Shown: positions 25,736 to 33,920 of the stretch, in pieces
Layout: each line of letters opens with the position of its first letter
How positions within the stretch are numbered: position 1 is the first letter of the stretch
Assembly (NCBI RefSeq): GCF_014161445.1
Contig: NZ_JABBXA010000008.1
Coordinates: 248,001 to 312,000, forward strand
DNA length: 64,000 bases
From: Microbispora sp. H13382
Lineage (GTDB): Bacteria > Actinomycetota > Actinomycetes > Streptosporangiales > Streptosporangiaceae
Reading direction: 5' to 3'
Notes under the pieces: model-generated
The model's database searches: none
Told to the model about the DNA's origin: nothing
The model's input: the letters and a program-made list of their open reading frames with translations, nothing else
Program-made: the position numbers and the translations under genes

Positions 25736-26935
25736 GTGCCGGAGCCGAGACCCGACGAACTGCTGCCCGTTCCCCTGCCCGACGCGGTGCGGGCGGCCCT
25801 GCTCGCGCCCATGGTGGACCAGCACTGTCACGGCGTGCGCCGCGACGACACCACCAGGTCGGGGTTCGAGCAGCTCATCGGCGCGGGCGGCACACCGGCG
25901 CCGCCGGGGACCACGCACTTCGACACCCCGGCAGGCGCGGCGATCCGCCGCTGGTGCGCGCCCGTCCTCGGCCTGGAGCCGCACGCCTCGGCCACCGTCT
26001 ACCTGTCGCGCCGCGCCGAGCTCGGCGCGGCCGAGGTCAACCGGCGGCTGCTGCGCGGCGCCGGGGTGTCGGCCTTCCTGGTCGACGCGGGGCTCGACGT
26101 CCCCGGGGTGCTCTCGCCCGCCGAGATGGGCCGGCTCGGCGCGGCCGCCGCCGACGAGATCGTCCGGCTGGAGCAGGTCGAGCAGGACGTCGCCGAGGCC
26201 GGGCTGCCCGCCGCCGACTACGCCGGGATGCTGCGGGACGAGCTGGCGGCGCGCGCGGCCCGGGCCGCCGCGCTCAAGTCCGTCGCGGCGCACCGCTGCG
26301 GCCTCGGCTTCGACCCCTCCCGGCCCTCCCGCGGCAGCGTGATCGCGGCGGCCGGCCGCAGGCTCGCCGACCCCAAGGCCCGCCTTGACGACCCCGTCCT
26401 CGTACGGCACCTGCTCTGGGCGGCGGTCGACGTCGCCAGGGAGCGGAGCCTGCCGCTGCAGTTCCACTGTGGTCTGTCCTGCTGGGGTATGTCCGGCACG
26501 GGCCCGGGCGACGCCGGGGTCGCCGGCCACCTGGCCGATCCCGCGCTGCTGACGGGGTTCGTGCGCGCCCTCGCCCCGCTCGGGGTGCCGGTCGTCCTGC
26601 TGCACTGCTACCCCTACCACCGGCAGGCGGCGTACCTGGCGGGCGTCTTCCCGCACGTGTACGTCGACGCGGGGCCCGCCGTCGCGCACACCGCCGCGGG
26701 CTCCGCCCACGTCCTGCGCGAGCTGCTCGAACTCGTCCCGTTCCACAAGCAGATGTACGGCTCCGGCTGTCACGGCGCCGCCGAGCTGTGCTTCCTGGCC
26801 GCGCTCTGCCACCGCCGGGGCTTGGCCCGTGTGCTCGGCGACCGGATCGCCGAGGGCGAGTGGAGCCCGGCCGACGCGGCCCGGATCGCCCACATGATCG
26901 GCGCGGGCAACGCCCGCCGCGTTTACCGCCTCTGA
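25736..26935 (+). CDS. Amidohydrolase-related protein, usual catalytic Asp replaced
   Basis: 399-residue TIM-barrel protein of the amidohydrolase-2/FluG-like group. Metal-site elements HxH (MVDQHCHG), His in LQFHCGLS and His in LLHCYPYHRQ are present. Where relatives carry the Asp of a (Y/F)xSD motif, it reads MYGSGCHGAAEL (about residues 341-352). The catalytic Asp is thus Gly, so activity may be lost or changed. The GTG at 25736 lies 8 nt after TAGAGT (leaderless). It follows trpE(G) by 58 bp but has its own promoter-like box; a tryptophan-linked role is not implied. Confidence 0.78.
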   Translation: MPEPRPDELLPVPLPDAVRAALLAPMVDQHCHGVRRDDTTRSGFEQLIGAGGTPAPPGTTHFDTPAGAAIRRWCAPVLGLEPHASATVYLSRRAELGAAEVNRRLLRGAGVSAFLVDAGLDVPGVLSPAEMGRLGAAAADEIVRLEQVEQDVAEAGLPAADYAGMLRDELAARAARAAALKSVAAHRCGLGFDPSRPSRGSVIAAAGRRLADPKARLDDPVLVRHLLWAAVDVARERSLPLQFHCGLSCWGMSGTGPGDAGVAGHLADPALLTGFVRALAPLGVPVVLLHCYPYHRQAAYLAGVFPHVYVDAGPAVAHTAAGSAHVLRELLELVPFHKQMYGSGCHGAAELCFLAALCHRRGLARVLGDRIAEGEWSPADAARIAHMIGAGNARRVYRL

Positions 26936-26962
26936 CGCTCTGGATCGGTCCAAGCCGAAATG

Positions 26963-26980
26963 ATCCTCCTTTATGAGGAT
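26963..26980. promoter_or_regulatory. Inverted repeat upstream of the ABC exporter operon
   Basis: ATCCTC-N6-GAGGAT in an unusually AT-rich stretch, 37-54 bp before the ATPase start at 27017. It could be an operator or a weak terminator of the preceding gene; there is no U-tract. Confidence 0.4.
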
Positions 26981-27016
26981 GATTTGCTATCTACGGCTAC
27001 GGAATAATCGCGCCCG

Positions 27017-27907
27017 ATGGCTGCTATAGAGATAAAAAATTTGATTAAGTCGTTCGGGCCGGTGAAGGCCGTGGACGGCGTTTCGTTCAGCGTGGAGGCC
27101 GGATCCGTCACCGGATATCTCGGCCCCAACGGAGCCGGTAAGACGACGACGCTCCGCTCCCTGCTCGGCCTGGTGACGCCCGACTCGGGTGAGGCGCTGG
27201 TGAACGGCGAGCGCTACGGCACGCGCCCCCGTCCGGTGACCGAGGTCGGCGCCGTGCTCGAGGCCACGAGCTTCCACCCCGGCCGGACCGCCCGCAACCA
27301 CCTGCGCGTCCTCTGCACGGCGGCCGGGCTGCCCGACGCCCGCGCCGACGAGGCGCTCGAACAGGTCGGCCTCGTGGACGCCGCGGACAAGCGCGTGGCC
27401 GGTTACTCGCTGGGCATGCGGCAGCGGCTCGCGCTCGCCTCGGCCCTGCTCGGCCGGCCCCGGGTGTACATCCTGGACGAGCCCGCCAACGGCCTCGACC
27501 CGGCGGGCATCGAGTGGCTGCGCGGGTTCCTGCGCCACCTCGCCCACGACGAGGGGGCGGCGGTGCTCGTCTCCAGCCACGTGCTGGCGGAGGTCGAGCA
27601 GACCGTCGACAACGTCGTGATCATCGCCAGGGGCCGCCTGGTCCGCCAGGGAAGCCTCGCCGAGCTCACCAGCAACGGAGGAGAGGTGACCCGGGTGCGC
27701 ACCGCCCAGGCCGCCGACCTCGTCCCCGCGCTGGAGGCGGCGGGCGCCGCGATCGAACGCGTGGACGACGGCCTGCTGCGGGTGCGCGGGCTGGACGCCG
27801 AGACCATCGGCCGGGTCGCCATGGACCGGCGGATCGTGCTCACCGAGGTGGCGCAGGAGCGGTCCGACCTGCAGAAGGTCTTCCTCGACCTCACGGAGGG
27901 GCGATGA
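27017..27907 (+). CDS. ABC transporter ATP-binding protein
   Basis: 296-residue ATPase of the ABC-2 exporter type. Walker A GPNGAGKTT near 37-45, signature YSLGMRQRLA near 133, Walker B VYILDEPANGLDPAG, then a C-terminal domain typical of lantibiotic/bacitracin-type exporters. The first codons are AT-rich compared with the rest, which favours the ATG at 27017. Its stop overlaps the permease start (ATGA). Substrate unknown; drug, peptide or lipid export is possible. Confidence 0.92.
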   Translation: MAAIEIKNLIKSFGPVKAVDGVSFSVEAGSVTGYLGPNGAGKTTTLRSLLGLVTPDSGEALVNGERYGTRPRPVTEVGAVLEATSFHPGRTARNHLRVLCTAAGLPDARADEALEQVGLVDAADKRVAGYSLGMRQRLALASALLGRPRVYILDEPANGLDPAGIEWLRGFLRHLAHDEGAAVLVSSHVLAEVEQTVDNVVIIARGRLVRQGSLAELTSNGGEVTRVRTAQAADLVPALEAAGAAIERVDDGLLRVRGLDAETIGRVAMDRRIVLTEVAQERSDLQKVFLDLTEGR

Positions 27908-28692
27908 GTCACATCCCCGGCCTCGTCAGGGCCGAGCTGCGCAAGCTGTTCACCACCCGGCTGTGGTGGATCATGCTGATCGTCACGTTGCTGCTCGTCG
28001 GGGTGAGCCTGGGCTTCCTCATGGCGTTCGCGGGGGTGAGCCAGAACGGCAGCGCGCTGCCCGCGCTGGACACCGCGCAGTGGACGGAGATCGCCTGGGC
28101 CGGCGGATCCAGCGCCGGGATCTTCGTGATGATCCTCGGTGTCGTCATGATGACCTCCGAGTACCGCTACCAGACGATCACCGGAACCTTCCTCGTCACC
28201 CCCCGGCGGGGCCTGGTGATCGTCGCCAAGCTGGTGGCCGGGCTGATCGTGGGGGCGCTGTTCGGCCTGGCCGTGCTGGTCTTCCAGGCGGTGACGGTGA
28301 TCCCGGCCGTGACGCTCGCCGGAGGCGAGTTCTCGCTGTCGGCCTCGCGGGTCCCGCAGATCAGCGTCGGCATCCTCGCGACCCTGGCGTTGTACGCGCT
28401 GTTCGGCATCGGCCTGGGGGCGCTCGTCCGCAACCAGATCGCGGGCATCGTGGCCGCCGTGGTCTGGTCGTACGTGGTCGAGAGCATCTTCACGGCGATC
28501 CCGGCGCTGCACGGCGTGGGCAAGTGGCTGCCGGCCGGCGCGGCCCAGGCGCTGATGAGCATCGACGTGGACACCGGCCTGGGCCGGCCCGAGTGGCTGC
28601 CCGCCTGGGCGGGCGCCCTCGTCCTGGTCGCCTACGGCCTGCTGTTCGCCGCGGTGGCCACCGCCACCACGGTCCGCCGCGACATCACCTGA
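27904..28692 (+). CDS. ABC transporter permease
   Basis: 262-residue ABC-2 permease with six helices (e.g. LWWIMLIVTLLLVGVSLGFLM, ISVGILATLALYALFGIGLG). It opens with RAELRKLFTTRLWW, a common ABC-2 permease N-terminus. It overlaps the ATPase gene by 4 bp and forms the membrane part of the exporter, presumably as a dimer with two ATPase subunits. A hairpin follows 40 nt after the stop. Confidence 0.9.
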   Translation: MSHIPGLVRAELRKLFTTRLWWIMLIVTLLLVGVSLGFLMAFAGVSQNGSALPALDTAQWTEIAWAGGSSAGIFVMILGVVMMTSEYRYQTITGTFLVTPRRGLVIVAKLVAGLIVGALFGLAVLVFQAVTVIPAVTLAGGEFSLSASRVPQISVGILATLALYALFGIGLGALVRNQIAGIVAAVVWSYVVESIFTAIPALHGVGKWLPAGAAQALMSIDVDTGLGRPEWLPAWAGALVLVAYGLLFAAVATATTVRRDIT

Positions 28693-28732
28693 CCTGTTCA
28701 CAGCAGAGGGCGACCCCCGGACTCCCGGTTGG

Positions 28733-28750
28733 CCGGGTCATCTGACCCGG
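28733..28750 (+). terminator. Hairpin after the ABC exporter operon
   Basis: CCGGGTCA-TC-TGACCCGG, a strong short stem 40 nt past the permease stop, without a U-tract. Confidence 0.45.
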
Positions 28751-28835
28751 CTGATCGGGGGCCGGGTCGCGATCGTGGGCCCGAGCTGGTTTGCTTGGAC
28801 GGTCACCAATCGGCACCACTTCACGGGGATTGTGC

Positions 28836-29618
28836 ATGCGCAGCGTCGAGCCCGAGGTCTTCCTCGTCGCCAAACCGTCCGTCGACTACGACGAGCTGGC
28901 CCGCTACCTCCACGAGATCGGCGGGGAGAGCTGGCTGGAACGGCTGGAGCGCGGCGAGTTCGACGCCCAGAACCTCGCCGAGTTCGCCGGGCGGCTGTGC
29001 TACCGGTCGTTCGAGCCGGGGCTGAACCCGAACGTCACGAGGGTGCGCACCGACCAGGAGGCGTACCTGCGCAACATCCTCGCGTCCGCGCACGGCAGCG
29101 TGCTGGAGCACATCAGCTTCAGCTTCGTGCTGCACAACGTCTCACGGGTGTTCACCCACGAGCTGGTGCGGCACCGGCCCGGGGTGGCGATCTCGCAGGA
29201 GTCGCTGCGGTTCGTCCGGCTGAGCGACATCCCGTTCTGGTTCCCCGAGTGGGCGCGTGAGGACGCCGAGCTGATGAAGCGGGCGACCGAGATGCTCGAC
29301 CGGATGGAGGAGTTCCAGAACTGGATGGCGGGCCACTTCGGGCTGGACGAGGACGGCGTGCCGTTCGCGGAGAAGAAGCACCGCACCTCGTTCATGCGCC
29401 GCTTCGCGCCCGAGGGCGTCGCGACGGGCCTGGTCTGGACGGCCAACGTGCGCACCCTGCGGCACACGATCGAGGCCCGTACGGCCGTCGGCGCCGAGGA
29501 GGAGATCCGCGTCGTCTTCGGCCGGATCGGGGAGATCATGCGGGAGGAGGCCCCGGCGCTGTTCGGCGACTACGTGGTCGAGGACGGCGCCTGGGTCCCC
29601 GGGTACCGCAAGGTCTGA
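28836..29618 (+). CDS. thyX: FAD-dependent thymidylate synthase
   Basis: 260-residue flavin-dependent enzyme making dTMP from dUMP with methylenetetrahydrofolate and NAD(P)H. It shows the ThyX signature region ELVRHRPGVAISQESLRFVR and the C-terminal NVRTLRHTIEART. The signature has RHR-x8-S, one residue longer than the classical RHR-x7-S, as in a distinct ThyX subgroup. The ATG at 28836 has ACGGGGA 7 nt upstream. A longer in-frame reading to 28791 lacks homology. It stands alone between the exporter and a convergent gene. Confidence 0.92.
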   Translation: MRSVEPEVFLVAKPSVDYDELARYLHEIGGESWLERLERGEFDAQNLAEFAGRLCYRSFEPGLNPNVTRVRTDQEAYLRNILASAHGSVLEHISFSFVLHNVSRVFTHELVRHRPGVAISQESLRFVRLSDIPFWFPEWAREDAELMKRATEMLDRMEEFQNWMAGHFGLDEDGVPFAEKKHRTSFMRRFAPEGVATGLVWTANVRTLRHTIEARTAVGAEEEIRVVFGRIGEIMREEAPALFGDYVVEDGAWVPGYRKV

Positions 29619-29620
29619 TC

Positions 29621-29661
29621 CGGCGCGGTCGCCCGGAGAGGGCGGCCGCGGGGCCGCGCCG
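29621..29661. terminator. Bidirectional hairpin between thyX and the BNR gene
   Basis: CGGCGCGG (29621-29628) pairs with CCGCGCCG (29654-29661), with inner GC-rich pairing CGCCC/GGGCG, between two convergent genes. Confidence 0.5.
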
Positions 29662-29666
29662 GCGGG

Positions 29667-30743
29667 TCAGAGAACGGCGGCCCGCACGCACAGCACGTCC
29701 GGCAGGTGGCGGGCGATCAGCGACCAGCTCTCGCCCGCGTCGGCCGAGCCGTACACCTCGCCGTCCCGGGTGCCGAAGAACACGCCGGCGGGCCCGGCGC
29801 ACATCGCGTCCCTGAGCACCGAGGCGTGCAGCGGGCCCTCGGGCAGCCCGGCGGAGAAGCCCTGCCAGGTGGCCCCGGCGTCGTCGCTGCGGAACACCTG
29901 GTACCGGTGGCCGAGCGGCGTCCGGTCGACGTCGCCGTGCAGCGGGAAGACGTACAGCCTGTCGGGGTCGTCCGGGTCCACGGCGATCGGGAACCCGAAG
30001 TCGGAGGGCAGGCCGGACCCGATCTCGGTCCAGGAGTCGCCGAAGTCGTCGGACCGGTAGACCCCGAAGTGGTGCTGCAGGTAGAGCCGCTCGGGCGCGG
30101 CGGGATGCTGCGCCACCTTGTGCACGCACTGCCCGAACTCGGGATACTGCGCGCCTTCCGGGAGGAACGGGGCGCGGATGTTCTTGTTGGACGGCCGCCA
30201 GGTGGCCCCCGCGTCGTCGCTGCGGAAGAACCCCACGGCGGAGGCGGCGACCCCGATACGCCGCGGGTCGCTGGGGTGGGGGATCACCGTGTGGAGGCAC
30301 AGACCGCCGCCGCCAGGCTGCCACCGGGGCCGGGTGGGGTGGTCCCACAGGCCGTCGACCAGGGTGTAGGTCGCCCCGCGGTCCTCCGACCGGAACAGCG
30401 CGGCGGGCTCGGCGCCCGCCCACACGACGTCCGGCTCGGCCGGCGACGGCTGGAGCTGCCACACCCGGGCCAGCGCGGCCCCGGTGCGCTCGGGGAAGGC
30501 GACCGGCGGGGCCGGTGCCTCCTGCCACGTCTCGCCGAGGTCGTCGGACCACATCACCGACGGGCCGAAGTGGCCGTACTCGATCCCGGCGAGGAGACGG
30601 GGCGTGCTCCCGCGGGTGTCGATCGCGACCGAGTGGATCCCGATGGTGGAGAACCGCACCGGCTCGACCTCGAATCTCCCGTCTCCCGAGGAGCGTGCGA
30701 GGAACAGTCCCTTTCGGGTGCCGATGGCGAGCAGTGCGGTCAT
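29667..30743 (-). CDS. BNR/Asp-box repeat (sialidase-like) protein
   Basis: 358-residue beta-propeller-like protein with at least six Asp-box motifs (WSDDLGETW, RSEDRGATY, RSDDAGATW twice, RSDDFGDSW, SADAGESW). Asp boxes mark sialidase-type propellers, but the arginine triad of sialidases is not apparent and there is no signal peptide, so enzymatic activity is doubtful. The ATG at 30743 has GGGAGG 4 nt upstream. It lies 80 bp after the flavohaemoglobin gene on the same strand and may share its transcript. Confidence 0.85.
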   Translation of the reverse strand: MTALLAIGTRKGLFLARSSGDGRFEVEPVRFSTIGIHSVAIDTRGSTPRLLAGIEYGHFGPSVMWSDDLGETWQEAPAPPVAFPERTGAALARVWQLQPSPAEPDVVWAGAEPAALFRSEDRGATYTLVDGLWDHPTRPRWQPGGGGLCLHTVIPHPSDPRRIGVAASAVGFFRSDDAGATWRPSNKNIRAPFLPEGAQYPEFGQCVHKVAQHPAAPERLYLQHHFGVYRSDDFGDSWTEIGSGLPSDFGFPIAVDPDDPDRLYVFPLHGDVDRTPLGHRYQVFRSDDAGATWQGFSAGLPEGPLHASVLRDAMCAGPAGVFFGTRDGEVYGSADAGESWSLIARHLPDVLCVRAAVL

Positions 30744-30823
30744 TGGTCCTCCCATGTGGCGATTTCGAGCGCGTTTTCGATTCGATCCTGCCAGGAAGCC
30801 CTCCTGTCCGCTCGCGGTTCCGG

Positions 30824-31933
30824 TCAAGCGGTGCTCTGGACCGGGTCGCGGTGGATCCGCGACAGCGGCACCCCCGAGCACTGGAGGCGCCGTACGGTCT
30901 CGTTCACCATCGTGGGCGGGCCGCAGACGTACGTCTCGTGGTCGGCCCAGGAGTGGAACCTCTCGACCACGTCGGGGAGCCGGCCGCGCATCCCGTCGAA
31001 AGCGGGGTCGTCGGAGACCACCGGAATCACCCGCAGCCAGGGGAAGGCGGCCTCCATCCTCGCCAGGTCCGGCATGTCGTACAGGTCGCGCGCGTGGCGG
31101 GCGCCGAACAGCAGGTGGATGTTCGGGCGGTCGCCGGAGGCGATGACGTGCTCGACGACGGCCTTGATCGGCGCGAGGCCGGTCCCCCCGGCGACGCAGA
31201 GGATGTCCCGGTCGGACTCGGGCGGCGTCATCGTGCCCACGGGCGGGCCCAGCAGGAGCTGGTCGCCGACGCGGGTGTGGCGGACCAGCGCCGTGCTCAC
31301 CCAGCCGCCCGGCACGGCGCGCACGTGCAGGCGCAGCGTGCCGTCGGCGCGGGGCGCGTTCGCGATGGAGAACCGCCGCCACACCCGCGGCCACCTGGCC
31401 GTCTGGACCGTGACGTACTGGCCCGGGACGAAGTCCATGGGCTGCGAGGGCCGCAGCGTGAGCACCGAGATGTCCCGGGTGCGCTGCTCGTGGTCGATCA
31501 CCTCGGCCAGCCACCAGGGCGGGGTCGTCTCGGCGGTGGCGGCGTCGATCATGATCTTCGCCGCCATGGCGTACGCCTCGGTCCAGGCGGCCTCGATCTC
31601 GTCCGTCCAGATGTCGGCGGCGAAATGCCTGATGGTGGCGAGAAGGGCGCTGCCCACGGCGGTGTAGTGCTCGGGGGACACGCCGTACTTGCGATGGTCC
31701 CGCCCGAGCTGGGCGAGATAGGACGCCAGCCCCTCGGGGCTGTCGAGCATCCAGACGACCCTGGTGAGCGCGTTGAAGAGCCGGTCGCGCTGCACCTCCA
31801 TGCCCGGCGGGAACATCCCCCGCATGTGCGGGCAGTGGGTGAACAGCCGTCCGTAGAAGTACCCCGCGGCCTTCCCGGCGACGGGTTCGACGACCGAGAA
31901 GCTCTCCTTGACGAGGCGCGGATTCAGCGACAT
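30824..31933 (-). CDS. Flavohaemoglobin-type globin/FAD-NAD(P)H reductase
   Basis: 369-residue fusion. The globin domain (1-135) has a B10 Tyr in YFYGRLFTHCP, an E7-like Gln in VQRDRLFNAL, and the proximal His in GRDHRKYGVSPEHYTAVG. The reductase has the FAD motif RRFSIANAP and NAD(P) motifs GGTGLAPIKA and CGPPTM. These residues match NO-dioxygenating flavohaemoglobins, so NO detoxification is likely. It is about 25-30 residues shorter than Hmp, mainly in linkers. The ATG at 31933 lies opposite the glutaminase-like gene across a 295-bp region. Confidence 0.87.
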   Translation of the reverse strand: MSLNPRLVKESFSVVEPVAGKAAGYFYGRLFTHCPHMRGMFPPGMEVQRDRLFNALTRVVWMLDSPEGLASYLAQLGRDHRKYGVSPEHYTAVGSALLATIRHFAADIWTDEIEAAWTEAYAMAAKIMIDAATAETTPPWWLAEVIDHEQRTRDISVLTLRPSQPMDFVPGQYVTVQTARWPRVWRRFSIANAPRADGTLRLHVRAVPGGWVSTALVRHTRVGDQLLLGPPVGTMTPPESDRDILCVAGGTGLAPIKAVVEHVIASGDRPNIHLLFGARHARDLYDMPDLARMEAAFPWLRVIPVVSDDPAFDGMRGRLPDVVERFHSWADHETYVCGPPTMVNETVRRLQCSGVPLSRIHRDPVQSTA

Positions 31934-32228
31934 CAGTTGTGTCCCACCCTAGGGACCGGAATCGTGCTCCGGTCTGTCGATCCACCTCCCTGACGGTTCC
32001 GGGTGACGAGCGCCGGCGGCCCCGGCTCGACCGATCGCTCAACCGGGAGTGTTCCACTCGCTCCGGGGCGCGACAACCGATTCCCCGCAAGGCAACCGAC
32101 TGTGAACACTTCGTTATTTATCGTGACGCGCAGGCTGTGACTGGTGTGACTGATGTGAAAAAAGACCACTAGAGGAAAGATCTGCGCCATGATGGGCCTG
32201 CCTGCTCGCACACCCCAGGAGATGGCCC
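31934..32228. promoter_or_regulatory. Divergent promoter region with TGTGA-type 9-bp repeats
   Basis: 295 bp without a gene. The right half is AT-rich for this genome (about 32100-32185). Three direct 9-bp units starting TGTGA (TGTGACTGG, TGTGACTGA, TGTGAAAAA) sit at 32136-32162, and a fourth TGTGA is at 32101. No clear -10/-35 pair can be fixed. Confidence 0.45.
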
Positions 32229-32924
32229 ATGGCGCGTCCCATCGTCGGCATCACCACCTACCTCGAGGCCGCGCGCTGGGGCACGTGGGTCCGTGAGGCG
32301 GCGGTCTCGCCCCGGGCGTACGCGCGCGCGGTGGAGAAGGCGGGCGGCGCGCCGGTCCTGCTGCCGCCACTGAGCCCGGTGTCCGCCGGTGACTACGTGC
32401 GCCGCCTGGACGCGGTCGTCCTCGCCGGGGGCGCCGAGGTCGACCCCGCGCTGTACGGCGAGGTTCCGGCCGACGAAGCGGACGACGGGCTCGGCGGGCC
32501 GCAGCCCCAGCGCGACCGGTTCGAGACGGCGCTGGCACAGGCGGCGGTGGAGGCGGACGTGCCGCTGCTGGCGATCTCACGGGGCATGCACGTGCTCAAC
32601 GTCGCCCAGGGCGGCACGCTGATCACGTCGCTGCGGGAGGCCGTCGGCCACGACCGCCACGAGACCGCCGGGCACGTGGTCACGGTCAGCGTGTCGAGCA
32701 GGCTCGGCAAGGCCGTGGGCGACCGCGCGGAGGTGACCGGCGCGCACCGCAGGGCCGTCCGGCGGCTCGGCACCGGCCTGATCGCGGTGGCCTGGGCGGA
32801 AGACCAGATCGTCGAGGCCGTCGAACTGCAGGGGCACCGGTTCGCGGTCGGCGTCCAGTGGCACCCCGAGCGCGGCGCCGACAACCGCCTCGTCGAGGCG
32901 CTGGTGGACGCGGCCCGCCCCTGA
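32229..32924 (+). CDS. Class I glutamine amidotransferase-like (peptidase C26/PuuD) protein with Ser in place of catalytic Cys
   Basis: 231 residues resembling gamma-glutamyl-GABA hydrolases: MARPIVGITTYLE opening, LAGGAEVDPALYGE, and the C-terminal catalytic His/Glu in VGVQWHPE. The nucleophile position, normally GICRGMQ, reads LLAISRGMHVLNV, so residue 117 is Ser (codon TCA). The rest of the triad is kept, so a Ser nucleophile, a binding role or inactivity are all possible. The ATG at 32229 has AGGAG 8 nt upstream. It stands opposite the flavohaemoglobin gene. Confidence 0.85.
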   Translation: MARPIVGITTYLEAARWGTWVREAAVSPRAYARAVEKAGGAPVLLPPLSPVSAGDYVRRLDAVVLAGGAEVDPALYGEVPADEADDGLGGPQPQRDRFETALAQAAVEADVPLLAISRGMHVLNVAQGGTLITSLREAVGHDRHETAGHVVTVSVSSRLGKAVGDRAEVTGAHRRAVRRLGTGLIAVAWAEDQIVEAVELQGHRFAVGVQWHPERGADNRLVEALVDAARP

Positions 32925-32959
32925 CCCCCGCCGCGGCCGGGGTCGCCGGCGGGCGCTGT

Positions 32960-32965
32960 TACTGT
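32960..32965 (+). promoter_or_regulatory. -10 box of leaderless esterase transcript
   Basis: TACTGT, 7 nt before the ATG at 32973. Confidence 0.45.
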
Positions 32966-32972
32966 GCGGGGC

Positions 32973-33920
32973 ATGGCGTTGCATCCCCAGGCGGAGGCCT
33001 ACCTTAAGCTGTTCCCCTCGGATCTCGGCGTCGAACTCGCCTCCCTCACCCGCGAGCAGATCGCCCAGTTGCGGTCTCTGGACGGCATGGCCGAGCAGCG
33101 CGGGCCGAGTATCGGCCTGCCGGAGGTCAGGGACGAGACGGCGGCCGGGGTGCCGGTCCGGATCTACCGCCCGGAGCCGGACGGGCGTCCGCTGCCGGTG
33201 CTCGTGTACTTCCACGGCGGCGGCTGGGTCTTCGGCAGCGTCGAGCGCAACGACGCCCTCGCCCGCGACCTCGCCCACCGGACCGGAGCGGTCGTCGTCT
33301 CGGTGGACTACCGCCTCGCGCCCGAGCACCCGTTCCCCGAGGCCGCGGAGGACGCCTTCGCCGTGGTCCGCGACGTGCACGCCCGTCCCGCCCGCTACGG
33401 CGCGGACCCTCGCAGGGTGGCGGTCGTCGGCGACAGCGCCGGAGGCAACCTCGCGGCGGTGGCGGCCTGGCTGGCAAGGGACGCCGGGCTGCGCATCGTC
33501 CACCAGGCGCTGATCTACCCGGTCGTCGACGTCTCGGGCGACACGCCCAGCTATGTGACGTACGCGAAGGGGTTCGGTCTCGAGGCCGCGGAGATGCGGT
33601 GGTTCATCGAGCAGTACGCGGGCGGGGCAGACCCCCGCGACCCCCGTCTCGCGCCGCTCCACCTGCCGGACAAGTCGGGCCTGGCGCCCGCGACGGTGAT
33701 CACGGCGGAGTGCGACCCGCTGTGCGACGAGGGCGCGGCCTACGCGCGGGCGCTCGCCGGGGCGGGCGTCCCTGTGGACTACCGCTGCTTCGAGGGCGCC
33801 CTGCACGGCTTCCTCGGCCTGCCCGGGTTCTTCGACCAGGCGCTGGAGGGCCGCGACCTCCTCGCGGCCCGGCTCAGGGACGCGCTGCGCCTGCCCCCAG
33901 GACAGGGAGCCGCGTCGTGA
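32973..33920 (+). CDS. Alpha/beta hydrolase (HSL-type esterase)
   Basis: 315-residue hormone-sensitive-lipase family esterase. The oxyanion motif [11 protein letters not shown], nucleophile GDSAGG, acid in ECDPLCDEG and base in GALHGFLGL are all present. The ATG at 32973 is 7 nt from a TACTGT box; a GTG three codons earlier is also in frame. The gene overlaps the enoyl-CoA hydratase gene by 4 bp (GTGA), so hydrolysis of an ester or thioester may feed the same degradative route. Cytoplasmic. Confidence 0.9.
   Translation: MALHPQAEAYLKLFPSDLGVELASLTREQIAQLRSLDGMAEQRGPSIGLPEVRDETAAGVPVRIYRPEPDGRPLPVLVYFHGGGWVFGSVERNDALARDLAHRTGAVVVSVDYRLAPEHPFPEAAEDAFAVVRDVHARPARYGADPRRVAVVGDSAGGNLAAVAAWLARDAGLRIVHQALIYPVVDVSGDTPSYVTYAKGFGLEAAEMRWFIEQYAGGADPRDPRLAPLHLPDKSGLAPATVITAECDPLCDEGAAYARALAGAGVPVDYRCFEGALHGFLGLPGFFDQALEGRDLLAARLRDALRLPPGQGAAS

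Noticed and set aside
32101..32162. CRP-type binding site
   Set aside because: TGTGA halves are direct repeats; no TCACA partner at N6 spacing is present.
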